64,000 nucleotides of DNA from Microbacterium hibisci (lineage in GTDB: Bacteria > Actinomycetota > Actinomycetes > Actinomycetales > Microbacteriaceae): positions 296,211 through 360,210 of the forward strand of contig NZ_JADIJC010000005.1 in NCBI RefSeq assembly GCF_015278255.1, written 5' to 3'. Shown here in pieces: positions 25,415-34,383 of the stretch. The notes beneath the pieces are model-generated. The model searched no databases and was not told the origin of the DNA. It saw only the letters and a program-made list of their open reading frames with translations. Made by a program: the position numbers and the translations under genes. Numbering within the stretch: the first letter of the stretch is position 1; the number at the start of each line of letters is the position of its first letter.

Positions 25415-26941
25415 TCAGTGGCCGATGGGGGCACCCATCGGCTGATCCGCCGGCTTGCGGATGAGGAAGGCACCCACCAGGAGCGGCAGCGACAGGATCG
25501 CGGCGGTCAGGAACGCGGCGTGCGTGCCGGCGGCACCCGCGGCGACCTCGCCCGCGCCCGACGCGGTCGCCGCGCTGGTCGCGGCCGCCATGACGCCGAA
25601 CATGAGCGCGATGCCCGCTGCGCCGGCGACCTGCTGCACGGTGCCGACGACCGCAGATCCGTAGGAGTAGAACCGCGGTTGCAGCGAAGCGAGCGACGCC
25701 GTGAACAGCGGCGTGAACGACAGCGCGAGGCCGAGCGACAGCACGGTCTGGGCGATCGCGACGGCCCACACCGGCGTCGCCTCGGTGAAGGTCGTGTACA
25801 CCCACAGCATGCCGCTCGTGATGACGGCGCCCGGCACCAGGAGCACCGTGGTACCCCAGCGGTCGTAGACCCGGCCGATGATCGGTCCGGCGAGGCCCAT
25901 CGCGAGCGCGCCCGGGAGCACCACCAGTCCGGTGGTCAGCGGGTCGACGCCGAGGACGTCCTGCAGGTAGAGCGGTACGACGGTGATCGCGCCGAAGAAC
26001 GCCATCGACATGATCGCCATCTGGCCGATCGACAGCGAGAAGTTGGCGCTGCGGAACACGCGCAGGTCGAGCAGCGCATCGTCCTCGCGCTGCAGCACGA
26101 CCTGGCGCCACCCGAACAGACCAAGCGCGACGACGCCGACGGCGAGTGACACGACGAGCGTCGTGGTCGACGCGGCGCTCGCAGCCGCGGCATCCGCCCC
26201 ACTGCCGTGGCCGCCCGCGCCCAGCTGGCTGAGCCCGAAGACCAGGCCGCCGAAGCCGAGTGCCGAGAGGATCACCGACAGCACGTCGATCGGCGCGTGC
26301 GTGGTCTCGCCGAGGTTGTGGATCCAGCGCGCGCCCACGACGAGCGCGACGATCGCGATCGGCAGGACGATCCCGAAGATCCAGCGCCACTCGAAGTTGT
26401 TGAGGATGGCCCCGGCGAGCGTCGGACCGATCGCCGGGGCGAGCGACATCACGATGCTGACGCGGCCCATCATGCGGCCGCGGATGGCGGCCGGCACCAC
26501 CGTCATGAGCGTCGTCATGAGCAGCGGCATCATGATCGCGGTGCCGGACGCCTGCACGACGCGGGCCGCCAGGAGCATCGGGAAGCCCGGCGAAAGGAAC
26601 GCCACGAGCGTTCCCAGGGAGAACAGCCCCATCGCGGCGACGAACATCGTGCGCGTCGTGAAGCGCCGCAGCAGGAAGCCGGTGATCGGGATGATCACGG
26701 CCATCGTCAGCATGAACGCCGTCGTGAGCCACTGCGCCGCGAGCGCGGTGATGCCGAGGTCGACGATGAGGTGGGGGATCGCCACGCCCATCGTCGTCTC
26801 GTTGAGGATCGCGACGAACGCGGCCGCGAGGAGCAGCCAGATGACCCGGCTCTCTTCGGGACTCAGCCGCGGCGCGCCGTCGGCGGTACGGGTGACGGCG
26901 GGAAGGCTGCCGGTGCCGGGGGTCGTTTCGATGGCGGCCAT
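25415..26941 (-). CDS. Major facilitator drug-type transporter (DHA2 family)
   Basis: A 508-residue MFS exporter of the EmrB/QacA type with about 14 transmembrane segments. Motif C, characteristic of antiporters, is visible as RVSIVMSLAPAIGPTLAGAIL near residue 170. The helix-1 segment IWLLLAAAFVAILNETTMGVAIP and the helix-5 LAARVVQASGTAIMMPLLMTTLM are typical. The ATG at 26941 has GAGGAG upstream. The substrate is not known. No regulator is adjacent. Confidence 0.9.
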   Translation of the reverse strand: MAAIETTPGTGSLPAVTRTADGAPRLSPEESRVIWLLLAAAFVAILNETTMGVAIPHLIVDLGITALAAQWLTTAFMLTMAVIIPITGFLLRRFTTRTMFVAAMGLFSLGTLVAFLSPGFPMLLAARVVQASGTAIMMPLLMTTLMTVVPAAIRGRMMGRVSIVMSLAPAIGPTLAGAILNNFEWRWIFGIVLPIAIVALVVGARWIHNLGETTHAPIDVLSVILSALGFGGLVFGLSQLGAGGHGSGADAAAASAASTTTLVVSLAVGVVALGLFGWRQVVLQREDDALLDLRVFRSANFSLSIGQMAIMSMAFFGAITVVPLYLQDVLGVDPLTTGLVVLPGALAMGLAGPIIGRVYDRWGTTVLLVPGAVITSGMLWVYTTFTEATPVWAVAIAQTVLSLGLALSFTPLFTASLASLQPRFYSYGSAVVGTVQQVAGAAGIALMFGVMAAATSAATASGAGEVAAGAAGTHAAFLTAAILSLPLLVGAFLIRKPADQPMGAPIGH

Positions 26942-27074
26942 AGGTCGTCTCCTCGAGGCTCGGATGGGCAGCGATGAGCCACCCGAGGATGGCAAGCCCT
27001 CAGGATAACCACAGGTTCCGACATCCCATTCCCGATTCCGGGAACGGATGCCGGCGGTCAGGCGACGCTGCGCG

Positions 27075-27284
27075 TCAGCGGTCGGAGCGCTCGGGCTCGG
27101 GGTCGTTCCAGTCCTCGGACCCGATGGCGTCGGTGGGCTCGGCCTCCGGCTCGCGGTCCTCGAGGTTCTTCGGAAGCGGGTTGACGACCTCCTCGTGGGG
27201 GATCGCCTGGAGCTCGTCGATCTCCTTGCGCAGCTCGGCGAGGTCGCTGCCGTCGTGTTCGGGGGCGTCGGGAGTCGAGGTCAT
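27075..27284 (-). CDS. Small acidic protein, function unknown
   Basis: A 69-residue highly charged protein rich in Glu, Asp and Pro (LAELRKEIDELQAIPHEEVV is a likely helix; the rest looks disordered). The leaderless box TAGGCT lies 6 nt before the ATG. It is divergent from the ABC exporter, both promoters being within a 42-nt gap. No known family. Confidence 0.6.
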   Translation of the reverse strand: MTSTPDAPEHDGSDLAELRKEIDELQAIPHEEVVNPLPKNLEDREPEAEPTDAIGSEDWNDPEPERSDR

Positions 27285-27290
27285 GGCACG

Positions 27291-27296
27291 AGCCTA
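27291..27296 (-). promoter_or_regulatory. Leaderless -10 box for the small acidic gene
   Basis: TAGGCT on the minus strand, 6 nt spacer, ATG at 27284. The divergent TAGGCT of the ABC gene is 18 nt away. Confidence 0.5.
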
Positions 27297-27313
27297 GCGT
27301 CGGCGACGCTCAT

Positions 27314-27319
27314 TAGGCT
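27314..27319 (+). promoter_or_regulatory. Leaderless -10 box for the ABC exporter gene
   Basis: TAGGCT, 6 nt spacer, GTG at 27326. Confidence 0.5.
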
Positions 27320-27325
27320 GGCGGA

Positions 27326-29359
27326 GTGAGCATGCGCGGCGGTGGTGGTGGCGGGGGAGGGCACCCCGGGTTCCGGCCGGTCGACACCGAGGCGCAGCGC
27401 AAGGCCAACGCCGAGGCACCCGAGATCCCGAACCTGGGCCGACGCGTGGTCGCGCTCTTCCGCCCCTACGCATGGCCGATCGTCGTCACCGGCATCCTGG
27501 TGGTGGTCGGCGCCGGCATCGCGGTGATCCCGCCGCTGCTCGTCCAGAAGGTCTTCGACGACGCGCTCTTCCCGGTCGACGGGTCCGCGCCCGACCTGAC
27601 GCTGCTGTGGCAGCTGGTCGTCGCCATGATCGCGCTGTTCCTCCTCTCGGCCGCCGTCGGCGTTGTGCAGACCTGGCTCACCTCGACCGTCGGCAACCGC
27701 GTGACCGGCGACCTGCGCGTCAAGCTCTTCGACCACCTGCAGTCGATGGAGCTCGCGTTCTTCACCCGCACCAAGACGGGGGTCATCCAGTCGCGCCTGC
27801 AGAACGACGTGGGCGGCGTCTCGGGGGTGCTCACCAACACCGTCACCAGCATCCTCGGCAACACGGTCACCGTGGTCGCCTCGCTCGTCGCGATGATCCT
27901 CATCGACTGGCGCCTGACGATCATCGCGGTCATCCTCATGCCGTTCCTCATCCTCGTGCAGCGCCGCGTCGGGCAGGTGCGCGCGCGCATCGCCGGCGAG
28001 ACCCAGGAGTCGCTGTCGGAGCTCACCGCCATCACGCAGGAGACCCTGAGCGTCTCGGGCATCCTGCTGTCGAAGTCGTTCAACCGGCAGCGCACCGAGT
28101 CGGCCCGGTATGCCGATGAGAACGTCAACCAGGTGCGCCTGCAGGTGCGGCGGGCCATGAGCGGCCAGGGGTTCTTCGCGGTCGTGCAGGTCATCATGGC
28201 CAGCGTCCCCGCGATCATCTATCTCGTGTCGGGCTACCTCATCGGCGGCGGCACCGACGCCATCACGGCGGGCACCATCGTCGCGTTCACGACGGTGCAG
28301 GCGCGCCTGCTGATGCCGCTCATGGGCCTCATGCGCGTCTCGCTCGACCTGCAGACGTCATCGGCGCTGTTCGCCCGCATCTTCGAGTACCTCGACCTCG
28401 TGCCCGCCATCAGCGACCCACCCGGCGCGATCGACGTCTCCGACGCACCCGGTCCGCTCGGACGCATCGAGTTCCGCGACGTGGTCTTCCGGTATCCGGA
28501 TGCCGCGCCCGAGGCGCGCGCGACGCTGCAGGGAGTGTCGTTCACGGCGGAGCCCGGCCAGCATGTCGCGTTCGTCGGACCCTCCGGCGCCGGCAAGACG
28601 ACCGTGCTGTACCTGACGCCGCGCCTGTACGAGGCATCCGGCGGGTCCGTCCTCTTCGCCGGTGCGGACGTGCGGCGTCTGCACCAGGAGTCGATCGTCG
28701 ACCACGTCGGCATCGTGTCGCAGGAGACGTACCTCTTCCACGCCACGATCCGGGAGAACCTGAAGTACGCCAAGCCCGATGCGACGGATGCCGAGCTCGA
28801 GGCCGCGTGCCGCGCCGCGAACATCCACCACGTGATCGAGCGGTTCGAGAAGGGCTACGACACCGTCGTCGGCGAGCGCGGCTACCGGCTCTCGGGCGGC
28901 GAGAAGCAGCGGATCGCGATCGCACGCGTGCTGCTGAAGGACCCGCCCGTGCTGCTGCTCGACGAGGCGACCTCGGCTCTCGACACGGTCTCGGAGCGCG
29001 TGGTGCAGGAGGCGCTCGACGCCGCGGCGCGGGGCCGCACCACGCTGTCGATCGCGCACCGGCTGTCGACGGTGATCGCCGCCGACGTGATCCACGTCGT
29101 GGAGGCCGGCCGCATCGTGGAGTCGGGCACGCACACTTCGCTGCTCGCGGCAGGCGGCCTGTACGCCGAGCTGGCGGCGCAGCAGCTCGCCACCACGAGG
29201 ATCCTCGAGGCCGAAGCCGAGGCGGAGGATGCCGAGCCGCCCGTCGACCACCCCGGCCGTCGCGCCGACACCGCACCGGATGCACCCGTCGTCGCGCCGA
29301 ACGAGGTGCTCGCCGCGGGGCGCGGCAGCGTCGGCGACCCCGAGTTCGATCAGCGCTGA
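27326..29359 (+). CDS. ABC exporter, fused membrane and ATPase domains
   Basis: A 677-residue half-transporter of the MsbA/lipid-and-drug exporter type that works as a homodimer. A poly-Gly N-terminus (residues 5-12) is followed by six membrane helices (about 50-330), then the nucleotide-binding domain with Walker A GPSGAGKTT, Q-loop IVSQETYLF, signature LSGGEKQR, Walker B VLLLDEATSALD and H-loop IAHRLST. The last ~60 residues are disordered and acidic. The GTG at 27326 follows a TAGGCT box by 6 nt. The exported substrate is unknown. Confidence 0.92.
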   Translation: MSMRGGGGGGGGHPGFRPVDTEAQRKANAEAPEIPNLGRRVVALFRPYAWPIVVTGILVVVGAGIAVIPPLLVQKVFDDALFPVDGSAPDLTLLWQLVVAMIALFLLSAAVGVVQTWLTSTVGNRVTGDLRVKLFDHLQSMELAFFTRTKTGVIQSRLQNDVGGVSGVLTNTVTSILGNTVTVVASLVAMILIDWRLTIIAVILMPFLILVQRRVGQVRARIAGETQESLSELTAITQETLSVSGILLSKSFNRQRTESARYADENVNQVRLQVRRAMSGQGFFAVVQVIMASVPAIIYLVSGYLIGGGTDAITAGTIVAFTTVQARLLMPLMGLMRVSLDLQTSSALFARIFEYLDLVPAISDPPGAIDVSDAPGPLGRIEFRDVVFRYPDAAPEARATLQGVSFTAEPGQHVAFVGPSGAGKTTVLYLTPRLYEASGGSVLFAGADVRRLHQESIVDHVGIVSQETYLFHATIRENLKYAKPDATDAELEAACRAANIHHVIERFEKGYDTVVGERGYRLSGGEKQRIAIARVLLKDPPVLLLDEATSALDTVSERVVQEALDAAARGRTTLSIAHRLSTVIAADVIHVVEAGRIVESGTHTSLLAAGGLYAELAAQQLATTRILEAEAEAEDAEPPVDHPGRRADTAPDAPVVAPNEVLAAGRGSVGDPEFDQR

Positions 29360-29461
29360 CCTCGCAGTCGCAGATCCCGCATCCGTCCCGGGGATTGCGG
29401 TGAGGTGGGCTGAGCTCGTCGGGGCCGCGCGGCCGAGGTCATCCAGCCCGGGTGGCGGCCC

Positions 29462-30415
29462 TCACCAGAGCAGTGCGGCCGACAGCGCGGTCGCGGCGGA
29501 GTCCGGCAGCGCCACGCCGTCGACGCGCGACCGCAGCGTGCGGGCGAACGCGCCCAGCTCCCGTCGATAGGCGTCGTCGGCGTGATCGCGCGCGAGGTCG
29601 ATGAGGGGCGGCAGGTCCATCGCCAGGATGAGGCGGACGCGGGATGCCGCGGCGCGAGCGTGCCCCGCGGCATCCAGCACGTCGATCCCACCGCCCAGGG
29701 CCTCGAGGTAGTCGCGCAGCACGCGCAGCTCGCCCTTGTGCTGCGTGATCGACGAGCCGTCGGCGCGTTCGCGCCACTCCACCACGACGTCGGGGATGAC
29801 GTCGAACGCGCGGGCGCGCGTGTACATCTGCTGGGCGACGATCTGGTCCTCATAGGCCTTGCCGACGGGGAAGCGGAGGCCGGTGCGGTGCCAGAGATCG
29901 GTGCGACTGACCTTCGACCACGCGACGATGTTGCCGGACGCCTCGGGGTGGTCCTCGAGCGTCGTGCCGACGCGGGCGGGATCGGTGGCGGCGGCGACCC
30001 ACGGCTGCACGCCGCCCGCCTCGTAGCCGCCGGCGGAGTCGGGACGCAGCCGCACATAGGCCCCGAGGGCGAAGTCGCTGCCGCTGGCGCTCACCGTGCC
30101 GACCAGGCGCTCGAGCGCGCGCGGCGTCAGCCGGTCGTCGGCGTCGAGGAATCCCACGAAGGGTGTGCGCACGAGGTCGAGCGCGGTGTTCCGCGCAGCG
30201 CCGAGCCCTCGCTGCTCGCTGTGGTGCACGACCTGGAACCGGTCGTCGGCGGCCGCAGCAGCCTCGAACAGCGCGCCGGTCTCGTCGCGCGAGGCGTCGT
30301 CGACCAGGATCGCCGTCCAGTCGGGCCGCGTCTGCGCGCGGAGCGAGTCGAGCGCCTCGGCGGCGTAGAGGGCCACGTCGTAGCCCGGGACGATGACGGT
30401 CACGGCGGAGGACAC
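29462..30415 (-). CDS. Glycosyltransferase family 2 protein
   Basis: A 317-residue GT-A fold glycosyltransferase. The N-terminus VTVIVPGYDVALYAAEALDSL and the DDAS and DADD motifs (sugar-nucleotide and metal binding, in LVDDASRDET and FLDADDRLTP) are clear. Typical substrate is a nucleotide sugar, acceptor likely a cell-wall or exopolysaccharide glycan. GTG 30415 lies 6 nt after TAGGAT. It is convergent to the ABC exporter and monocistronic. Confidence 0.88.
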   Translation of the reverse strand: MSSAVTVIVPGYDVALYAAEALDSLRAQTRPDWTAILVDDASRDETGALFEAAAAADDRFQVVHHSEQRGLGAARNTALDLVRTPFVGFLDADDRLTPRALERLVGTVSASGSDFALGAYVRLRPDSAGGYEAGGVQPWVAAATDPARVGTTLEDHPEASGNIVAWSKVSRTDLWHRTGLRFPVGKAYEDQIVAQQMYTRARAFDVIPDVVVEWRERADGSSITQHKGELRVLRDYLEALGGGIDVLDAAGHARAAASRVRLILAMDLPPLIDLARDHADDAYRRELGAFARTLRSRVDGVALPDSAATALSAALLW

Positions 30416-30421
30416 CGTCCG

Positions 30422-30427
30422 ATCCTA
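30422..30427 (-). promoter_or_regulatory. Leaderless -10 box for the glycosyltransferase gene
   Basis: TAGGAT on the minus strand, 6 nt spacer, GTG at 30415. Confidence 0.5.
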
Positions 30428-30477
30428 TGGGCGCTTCTCGGCCTCCGGCTCCGACAGGTTCGTGCGTGGTGCGCCGT

Positions 30478-31626
30478 TCAGCGGACGGCGGTGACGGATG
30501 CCTCGACCGCGTCGGCGACCGCATCCAGCGGTGCGTTCAGCCACCGCGGGAAGGTGAATCGCACCGCGGTCTGCGCGACCGCGGGCGCGATGCCCATGGC
30601 CACCAGAACGTGGGAGGGCTCGTCGCTGCCCGCGGCGCACGCGGAGCCGCTCGACGACACCACGCCGCGGCGCTCGAGCTCGAGGAGGACGGCTTCGCCG
30701 CTCGTGCCCTCGAATGTGAAGCTGGCTGTCCCGGCGAGCCGGTGCTCCGGATCGCCGGTGAGGCGCGCCCACGGCACCCGCTCGCAGACCTGGGCGATGA
30801 AGCGGTCGCGGATCGCCGAGACGCGAGCGGATGCCTCGACCCGCTCGGCTTCCGCCAGCTCGAGGGCGGTCGCGAATCCCACCGCTCCCGCCACGTCTTC
30901 GGTGCCGCTGCGTCGGCCGCGCTCCTGGCCGCCGCCGTGCAGCAGCGGCTCGAGCGGGATCCGGCTCCGCACGCCGAGCACCCCGGTGCCCTTCGGGGCG
31001 CCCAGCTTGTGACCGGCCAGCGAGATCGCGTCGTAGCCGAGCTCGTCGGCTGACAGCGGGAGCCATCCAGCGGCCTGCACGGCGTCCAAGTGCAGAGGGA
31101 CGCGCGCCTCACGGGCGACGGCGGCCAGGGCCGCGGCATCCTGCACCGTGCCCACCTCGTTGTTCGCGTACCCGATGCTGACGAGCGCCGTGTCGTCGCG
31201 CAGGGCGGCGGCGACGGCATCCGTCGACACCCGCGCGTGCTCGTCGACGGGCACGCGCGTCGCGGCGTACCCGTGCACGCGCTCGAGGTAGTCGACCGAC
31301 TCGAGCACCGACTCGTGCTCGATGGGCGTGGTGACGACGTGGACGTGCCGGTCGGAGCGCCGCTGTGCGGCCGCGAGGGCGATGCCCTTGACGGCGAGGT
31401 TGTTCGCCTCGGTCCCGCCTGAGGTGAACACGACGTCGCCGTTGCGCAGTCCGAGCACCCGGGCCACCCGAGCCCGGGCGTCGGCGAGGGCATCGGCGGC
31501 CGCTTCGCCCACGGTGTGGTGGCTCGAAGGATTCCCGTACCAGCGGGTGAGGTACGGCATCATCGCCTCGAGCACCTCCGGGCGCGCGGGCGTCGTCGCG
31601 GCGTTGTCGAGGTAGAGCATGCTCAT
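30478..31626 (-). CDS. nadS: Cysteine desulfurase of the NAD operon
   Basis: A 382-residue PLP enzyme of the NifS/IscS class V aminotransferase family that takes sulfur from cysteine. The N-terminus LYLDNAATTP is diagnostic; the PLP lysine is in LAGHKLGAPKG and the sulfur-accepting cysteine in SSGSACAAGS. It is the last gene of a nadA-nadB-nadC cluster, and the C. glutamicum homologue in ndnR-nadA-nadC-nadS supplies sulfur for the NadA Fe-S cluster, so the same role is inferred here. Possible starts are GTG 31629, ATG 31626 and ATG 31620; ATG 31626 was taken. Confidence 0.9.
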   Translation of the reverse strand: MSMLYLDNAATTPARPEVLEAMMPYLTRWYGNPSSHHTVGEAAADALADARARVARVLGLRNGDVVFTSGGTEANNLAVKGIALAAAQRRSDRHVHVVTTPIEHESVLESVDYLERVHGYAATRVPVDEHARVSTDAVAAALRDDTALVSIGYANNEVGTVQDAAALAAVAREARVPLHLDAVQAAGWLPLSADELGYDAISLAGHKLGAPKGTGVLGVRSRIPLEPLLHGGGQERGRRSGTEDVAGAVGFATALELAEAERVEASARVSAIRDRFIAQVCERVPWARLTGDPEHRLAGTASFTFEGTSGEAVLLELERRGVVSSSGSACAAGSDEPSHVLVAMGIAPAVAQTAVRFTFPRWLNAPLDAVADAVEASVTAVR

Positions 31627-31642
31627 CACGGTGTCCCGTCGC

Positions 31643-32500
31643 TCAGGGGGCGTCGATCCGCACGTCGAGGCCCAGATCGAGGGCGCGCGCCGAATGCGTC
31701 AGCGCGCCGACGGAGATGACGTCGACGCCCGTCTCGGCGATCGCTCGCACGGTCTCGAGCGAGACGCCCCCGGAAGCCTCGACGGTGGCGCGCCCGGCGA
31801 CCTGCGCGACGCCGATGCGCAGGTCGTCGAGCGAGAAGTTGTCGAGCATGATCGTGCCGATGCCGGCGGCCAGCACGGACTCGATCTGCTCCAGCCGGTC
31901 CACCTCCACCTCGATGTGCGTCGTGTGCGGGAGGAGGTCCCTCGCCGCGACGAGAGCAGCGGTGGTCGAGACGCCCTTCTGCGCCAGTACGGCGAGATGG
32001 TTGTCCTTGGCCATGACGGCGTCCGACAGCGAATGGCGGTGATTGCGTCCGCCGCCGTCGCGCACGGCCTTGCGTTCGAACGCCCGGAGTCCGGGCGTGG
32101 TCTTCCGCGTGTCGGCGATGCGGGCGCCGGTGTGAGCGACCTCGGCGACGTACGCGCCGGTCAGCGTCGCGATGCCCGACATCCGCTGCACGAAGTTCAG
32201 GCCGATGCGCTCGGCCGTGAGCACGCCGCGCGCGGGGCCGGTCACCACCGCGAGCACGGCGCCGGGTTCGAACCACTCGCCGTCCTCGACGACGAGCTGG
32301 ACGTCGATCGCGGGGTCCGTGAGCCGGAACGCCGCCTCGAACACCTCGCCGCCCGAGAACACGCCGCGTTCGCGGGCGACGAGGTCGGCACGCGCGACCG
32401 CGTTCTCGGGGATCAGCGCCTCGCTCGTGAGGTCGCCCCACGGGGCGTCCTCTTCGAGGGCGGCCGACACGGCGCGGTCGATCACGGCACGGGTCAGCAT
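31643..32500 (-). CDS. nadC: Nicotinate-nucleotide pyrophosphorylase (quinolinate phosphoribosyltransferase)
   Basis: Converts quinolinate and PRPP to nicotinic acid mononucleotide, with CO2 release; 285 residues. The N-terminal domain includes EDAPWGDLTSEAL, and the active site includes RMSGIATLT, DTRKTTPGLR, KAVRDGGGRNHR and IMLDNFSL, with VEASGGVS near the end. AAGGAGG stands ahead of ATG 32500, which lies inside the nadB 3' end (7-nt overlap), so it is coupled to nadB. Third enzyme of the de novo NAD operon. Confidence 0.96.
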   Translation of the reverse strand: MLTRAVIDRAVSAALEEDAPWGDLTSEALIPENAVARADLVARERGVFSGGEVFEAAFRLTDPAIDVQLVVEDGEWFEPGAVLAVVTGPARGVLTAERIGLNFVQRMSGIATLTGAYVAEVAHTGARIADTRKTTPGLRAFERKAVRDGGGRNHRHSLSDAVMAKDNHLAVLAQKGVSTTAALVAARDLLPHTTHIEVEVDRLEQIESVLAAGIGTIMLDNFSLDDLRIGVAQVAGRATVEASGGVSLETVRAIAETGVDVISVGALTHSARALDLGLDVRIDAP

Positions 32501-34383
32501 GCGACGGCCTCCTTCGGGCGGTCGGCGGTCCTCCACGGATCCGCCGACGTCGCCCCGCCGCGCGCGGCGGGAACGGCGATCGGCTCGCGACCCAGTGGAG
32601 TTCCGCCGGTCGCGGCGTCGTCGGAGCGGAAGTGCGCGCCGACCGACTCGCGGCGGGCGAGGGCGGCGGCGACGAGGTGCTCGGCGACGAGCCGCAGGTT
32701 CTCGTCTTCGAAGTCGTGCTCCGAGGCGGGGCTGCGATGCGCGTCACGCCACCTCGCGATGACGGATGCCGCGTGCGCAAGGCCCGCCTCGTCCCGCACG
32801 AGTCCGGCGTGCTCCCAGAGCAGTTGCTGCAGCGCGCCGCGCGTGAACGCCGGCGCGTCGCCGGGTGCCCCTGCCGCCGGCATCCCCGCATCCCTCTGCT
32901 CGCCTGTCACGATCTGCCGGGCGGACCCGCGCTTCGTGACCGGTGAGTCGTGGTCCCGGGTGACGGCGGCGGACGCTGGGGAAGCGGGCCAGGACCCGGA
33001 TGCCGCGTCCGTGGCGATCACGTCGCCCGCGCGGGCCCCGAACACGGCGCCCTCGAGGAGCGAGTTCGACGCGAGGCGGTTGGCGCCGTGCACACCGGTG
33101 CGGGCCACCTCGCCGACGGCGTACACGCCCGCGAGAGTGGTGCGGCCGAACAGGTCGGTCACGACCCCGCCCATCAGGTAGTGCGCGGCGGGCGTCACCG
33201 GGATCGGCTCGCGAGCCCAGTCGAGGCCGCGGTCGCGCACCGCGCGGTCGATCGTCGGGAAGCGGCGCGCCAGGAACGCGGCGCGCTCCTCGACGTCGGC
33301 GGAGTGGATGCCGGTGGCGTCGAGGTGCACCGGGCGCCCCCGCTGCGCGTCCATCTGCCGTGCGATCGCACGGGCGACCACGTCGCGCGGCGCGAGCTCG
33401 CCGTCGGGGTGGGCGTCGAAGGCGAACCGTCGGCCGTGCTCGTCCACGAGGGTCGCGCCCTCGCCGCGCACGGCCTCCGACACCAGGAATGCATCGCGCT
33501 CGCCGCCGGCGTCCGTGGTGGCGGCAGGCGTGCCTTCCAACACTGTCGGGTGGAACTGGAAGAACTCGAGGTCGGCGACCGCGGCCCCGGCGCGGAGCGC
33601 GGCGGCGATGCCGTCGCCGGTCGCGACCGCGGGATTGGTGGAGTGCGCGTACAGCTCGCCCGCGCCGCCGGTCGCAAGCACGACCGCGTCGGCCGCGAGG
33701 GTCACGCGGCGGCCGGGTGCGGCATCCGTCTCGTCGATCAGCAGGTCGACGCCCGTGACCCGGCACCCGCCGCGCGTTCCCCGGCGAGACAGGGCATCCG
33801 CGCCGAGGCCGACGACGTCGCCCTGGGTCTCGGCGGGAGCGCCTCGGCTCGCCGTCTCGGTCGAGGGATTCACGACCAGGTCCACGAGGAACGCGTGCTC
33901 GATTACGTCGACGTCGCTCGCGCGCAGCCGCGCGACGAGTGCCCTCTCGATCGCGGTGCCGGTGGCGTCGCCGCCCGCGTGGAGGATGCGCGGGTACGAG
34001 TGCGCGGCCTCGAGGCCCTTGACGAAGCCGCCGCCCGCGTCGCGGTCGAACGCGACGCCGAGCGCGATGAGCTCGCGGATGCGGGCCGGACCCTCGTCGA
34101 CCAGCACGCGCACGGCGGCGGGATCGCTCAGTCCGGCGCCGGCGACGAGGGTGTCGCGCACGTGGTCGTCGGCGCGGTCGTCGGGGAACATGACCCCGGC
34201 GATGCCGCCCTGGGCGTAGCGGGTGTTGGCGTGCTCCAGCACGTCCTTGGTGACGAGCGTGACGCGGCAGCCGTGCTCCACGGCGTGCAGGGCCGTCGTC
34301 AGCCCGGCGATGCCGGAGCCGACGACGACGACGCGCGTCCGCATGTCGTCTCGCTGCGCCGTCGCGACGGCCGGGCTCGTCAT
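32494..34383 (-). CDS. nadB: L-aspartate oxidase
   Basis: FAD enzyme that oxidises L-aspartate to iminoaspartate, the substrate of NadA; 629 residues. FAD motif VVVVGSGIAGLTTALHA is near residue 20; the active-site region includes EFFQFHPT, TPAAHYLMGGV and GEVARTGVHGANRLASNSLLE. The protein is about 90 residues longer than the usual ~540: about 60 residues of low-complexity linker follow the FAD domain (around 440-500) and a Gly/Ala/Pro tail ends the protein. The ATG at 34383 overlaps the nadA stop codon (ATGA). Confidence 0.94.
   Translation of the reverse strand: MTSPAVATAQRDDMRTRVVVVGSGIAGLTTALHAVEHGCRVTLVTKDVLEHANTRYAQGGIAGVMFPDDRADDHVRDTLVAGAGLSDPAAVRVLVDEGPARIRELIALGVAFDRDAGGGFVKGLEAAHSYPRILHAGGDATGTAIERALVARLRASDVDVIEHAFLVDLVVNPSTETASRGAPAETQGDVVGLGADALSRRGTRGGCRVTGVDLLIDETDAAPGRRVTLAADAVVLATGGAGELYAHSTNPAVATGDGIAAALRAGAAVADLEFFQFHPTVLEGTPAATTDAGGERDAFLVSEAVRGEGATLVDEHGRRFAFDAHPDGELAPRDVVARAIARQMDAQRGRPVHLDATGIHSADVEERAAFLARRFPTIDRAVRDRGLDWAREPIPVTPAAHYLMGGVVTDLFGRTTLAGVYAVGEVARTGVHGANRLASNSLLEGAVFGARAGDVIATDAASGSWPASPASAAVTRDHDSPVTKRGSARQIVTGEQRDAGMPAAGAPGDAPAFTRGALQQLLWEHAGLVRDEAGLAHAASVIARWRDAHRSPASEHDFEDENLRLVAEHLVAAALARRESVGAHFRSDDAATGGTPLGREPIAVPAARGGATSADPWRTADRPKEAVAC

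Noticed and set aside
31627..31629. GTG 31629 as the start of nadS
   Set aside because: It adds one residue only and ATG 31626 follows directly; neither has a clearly better ribosome site, so the ATG was taken. The choice is uncertain.
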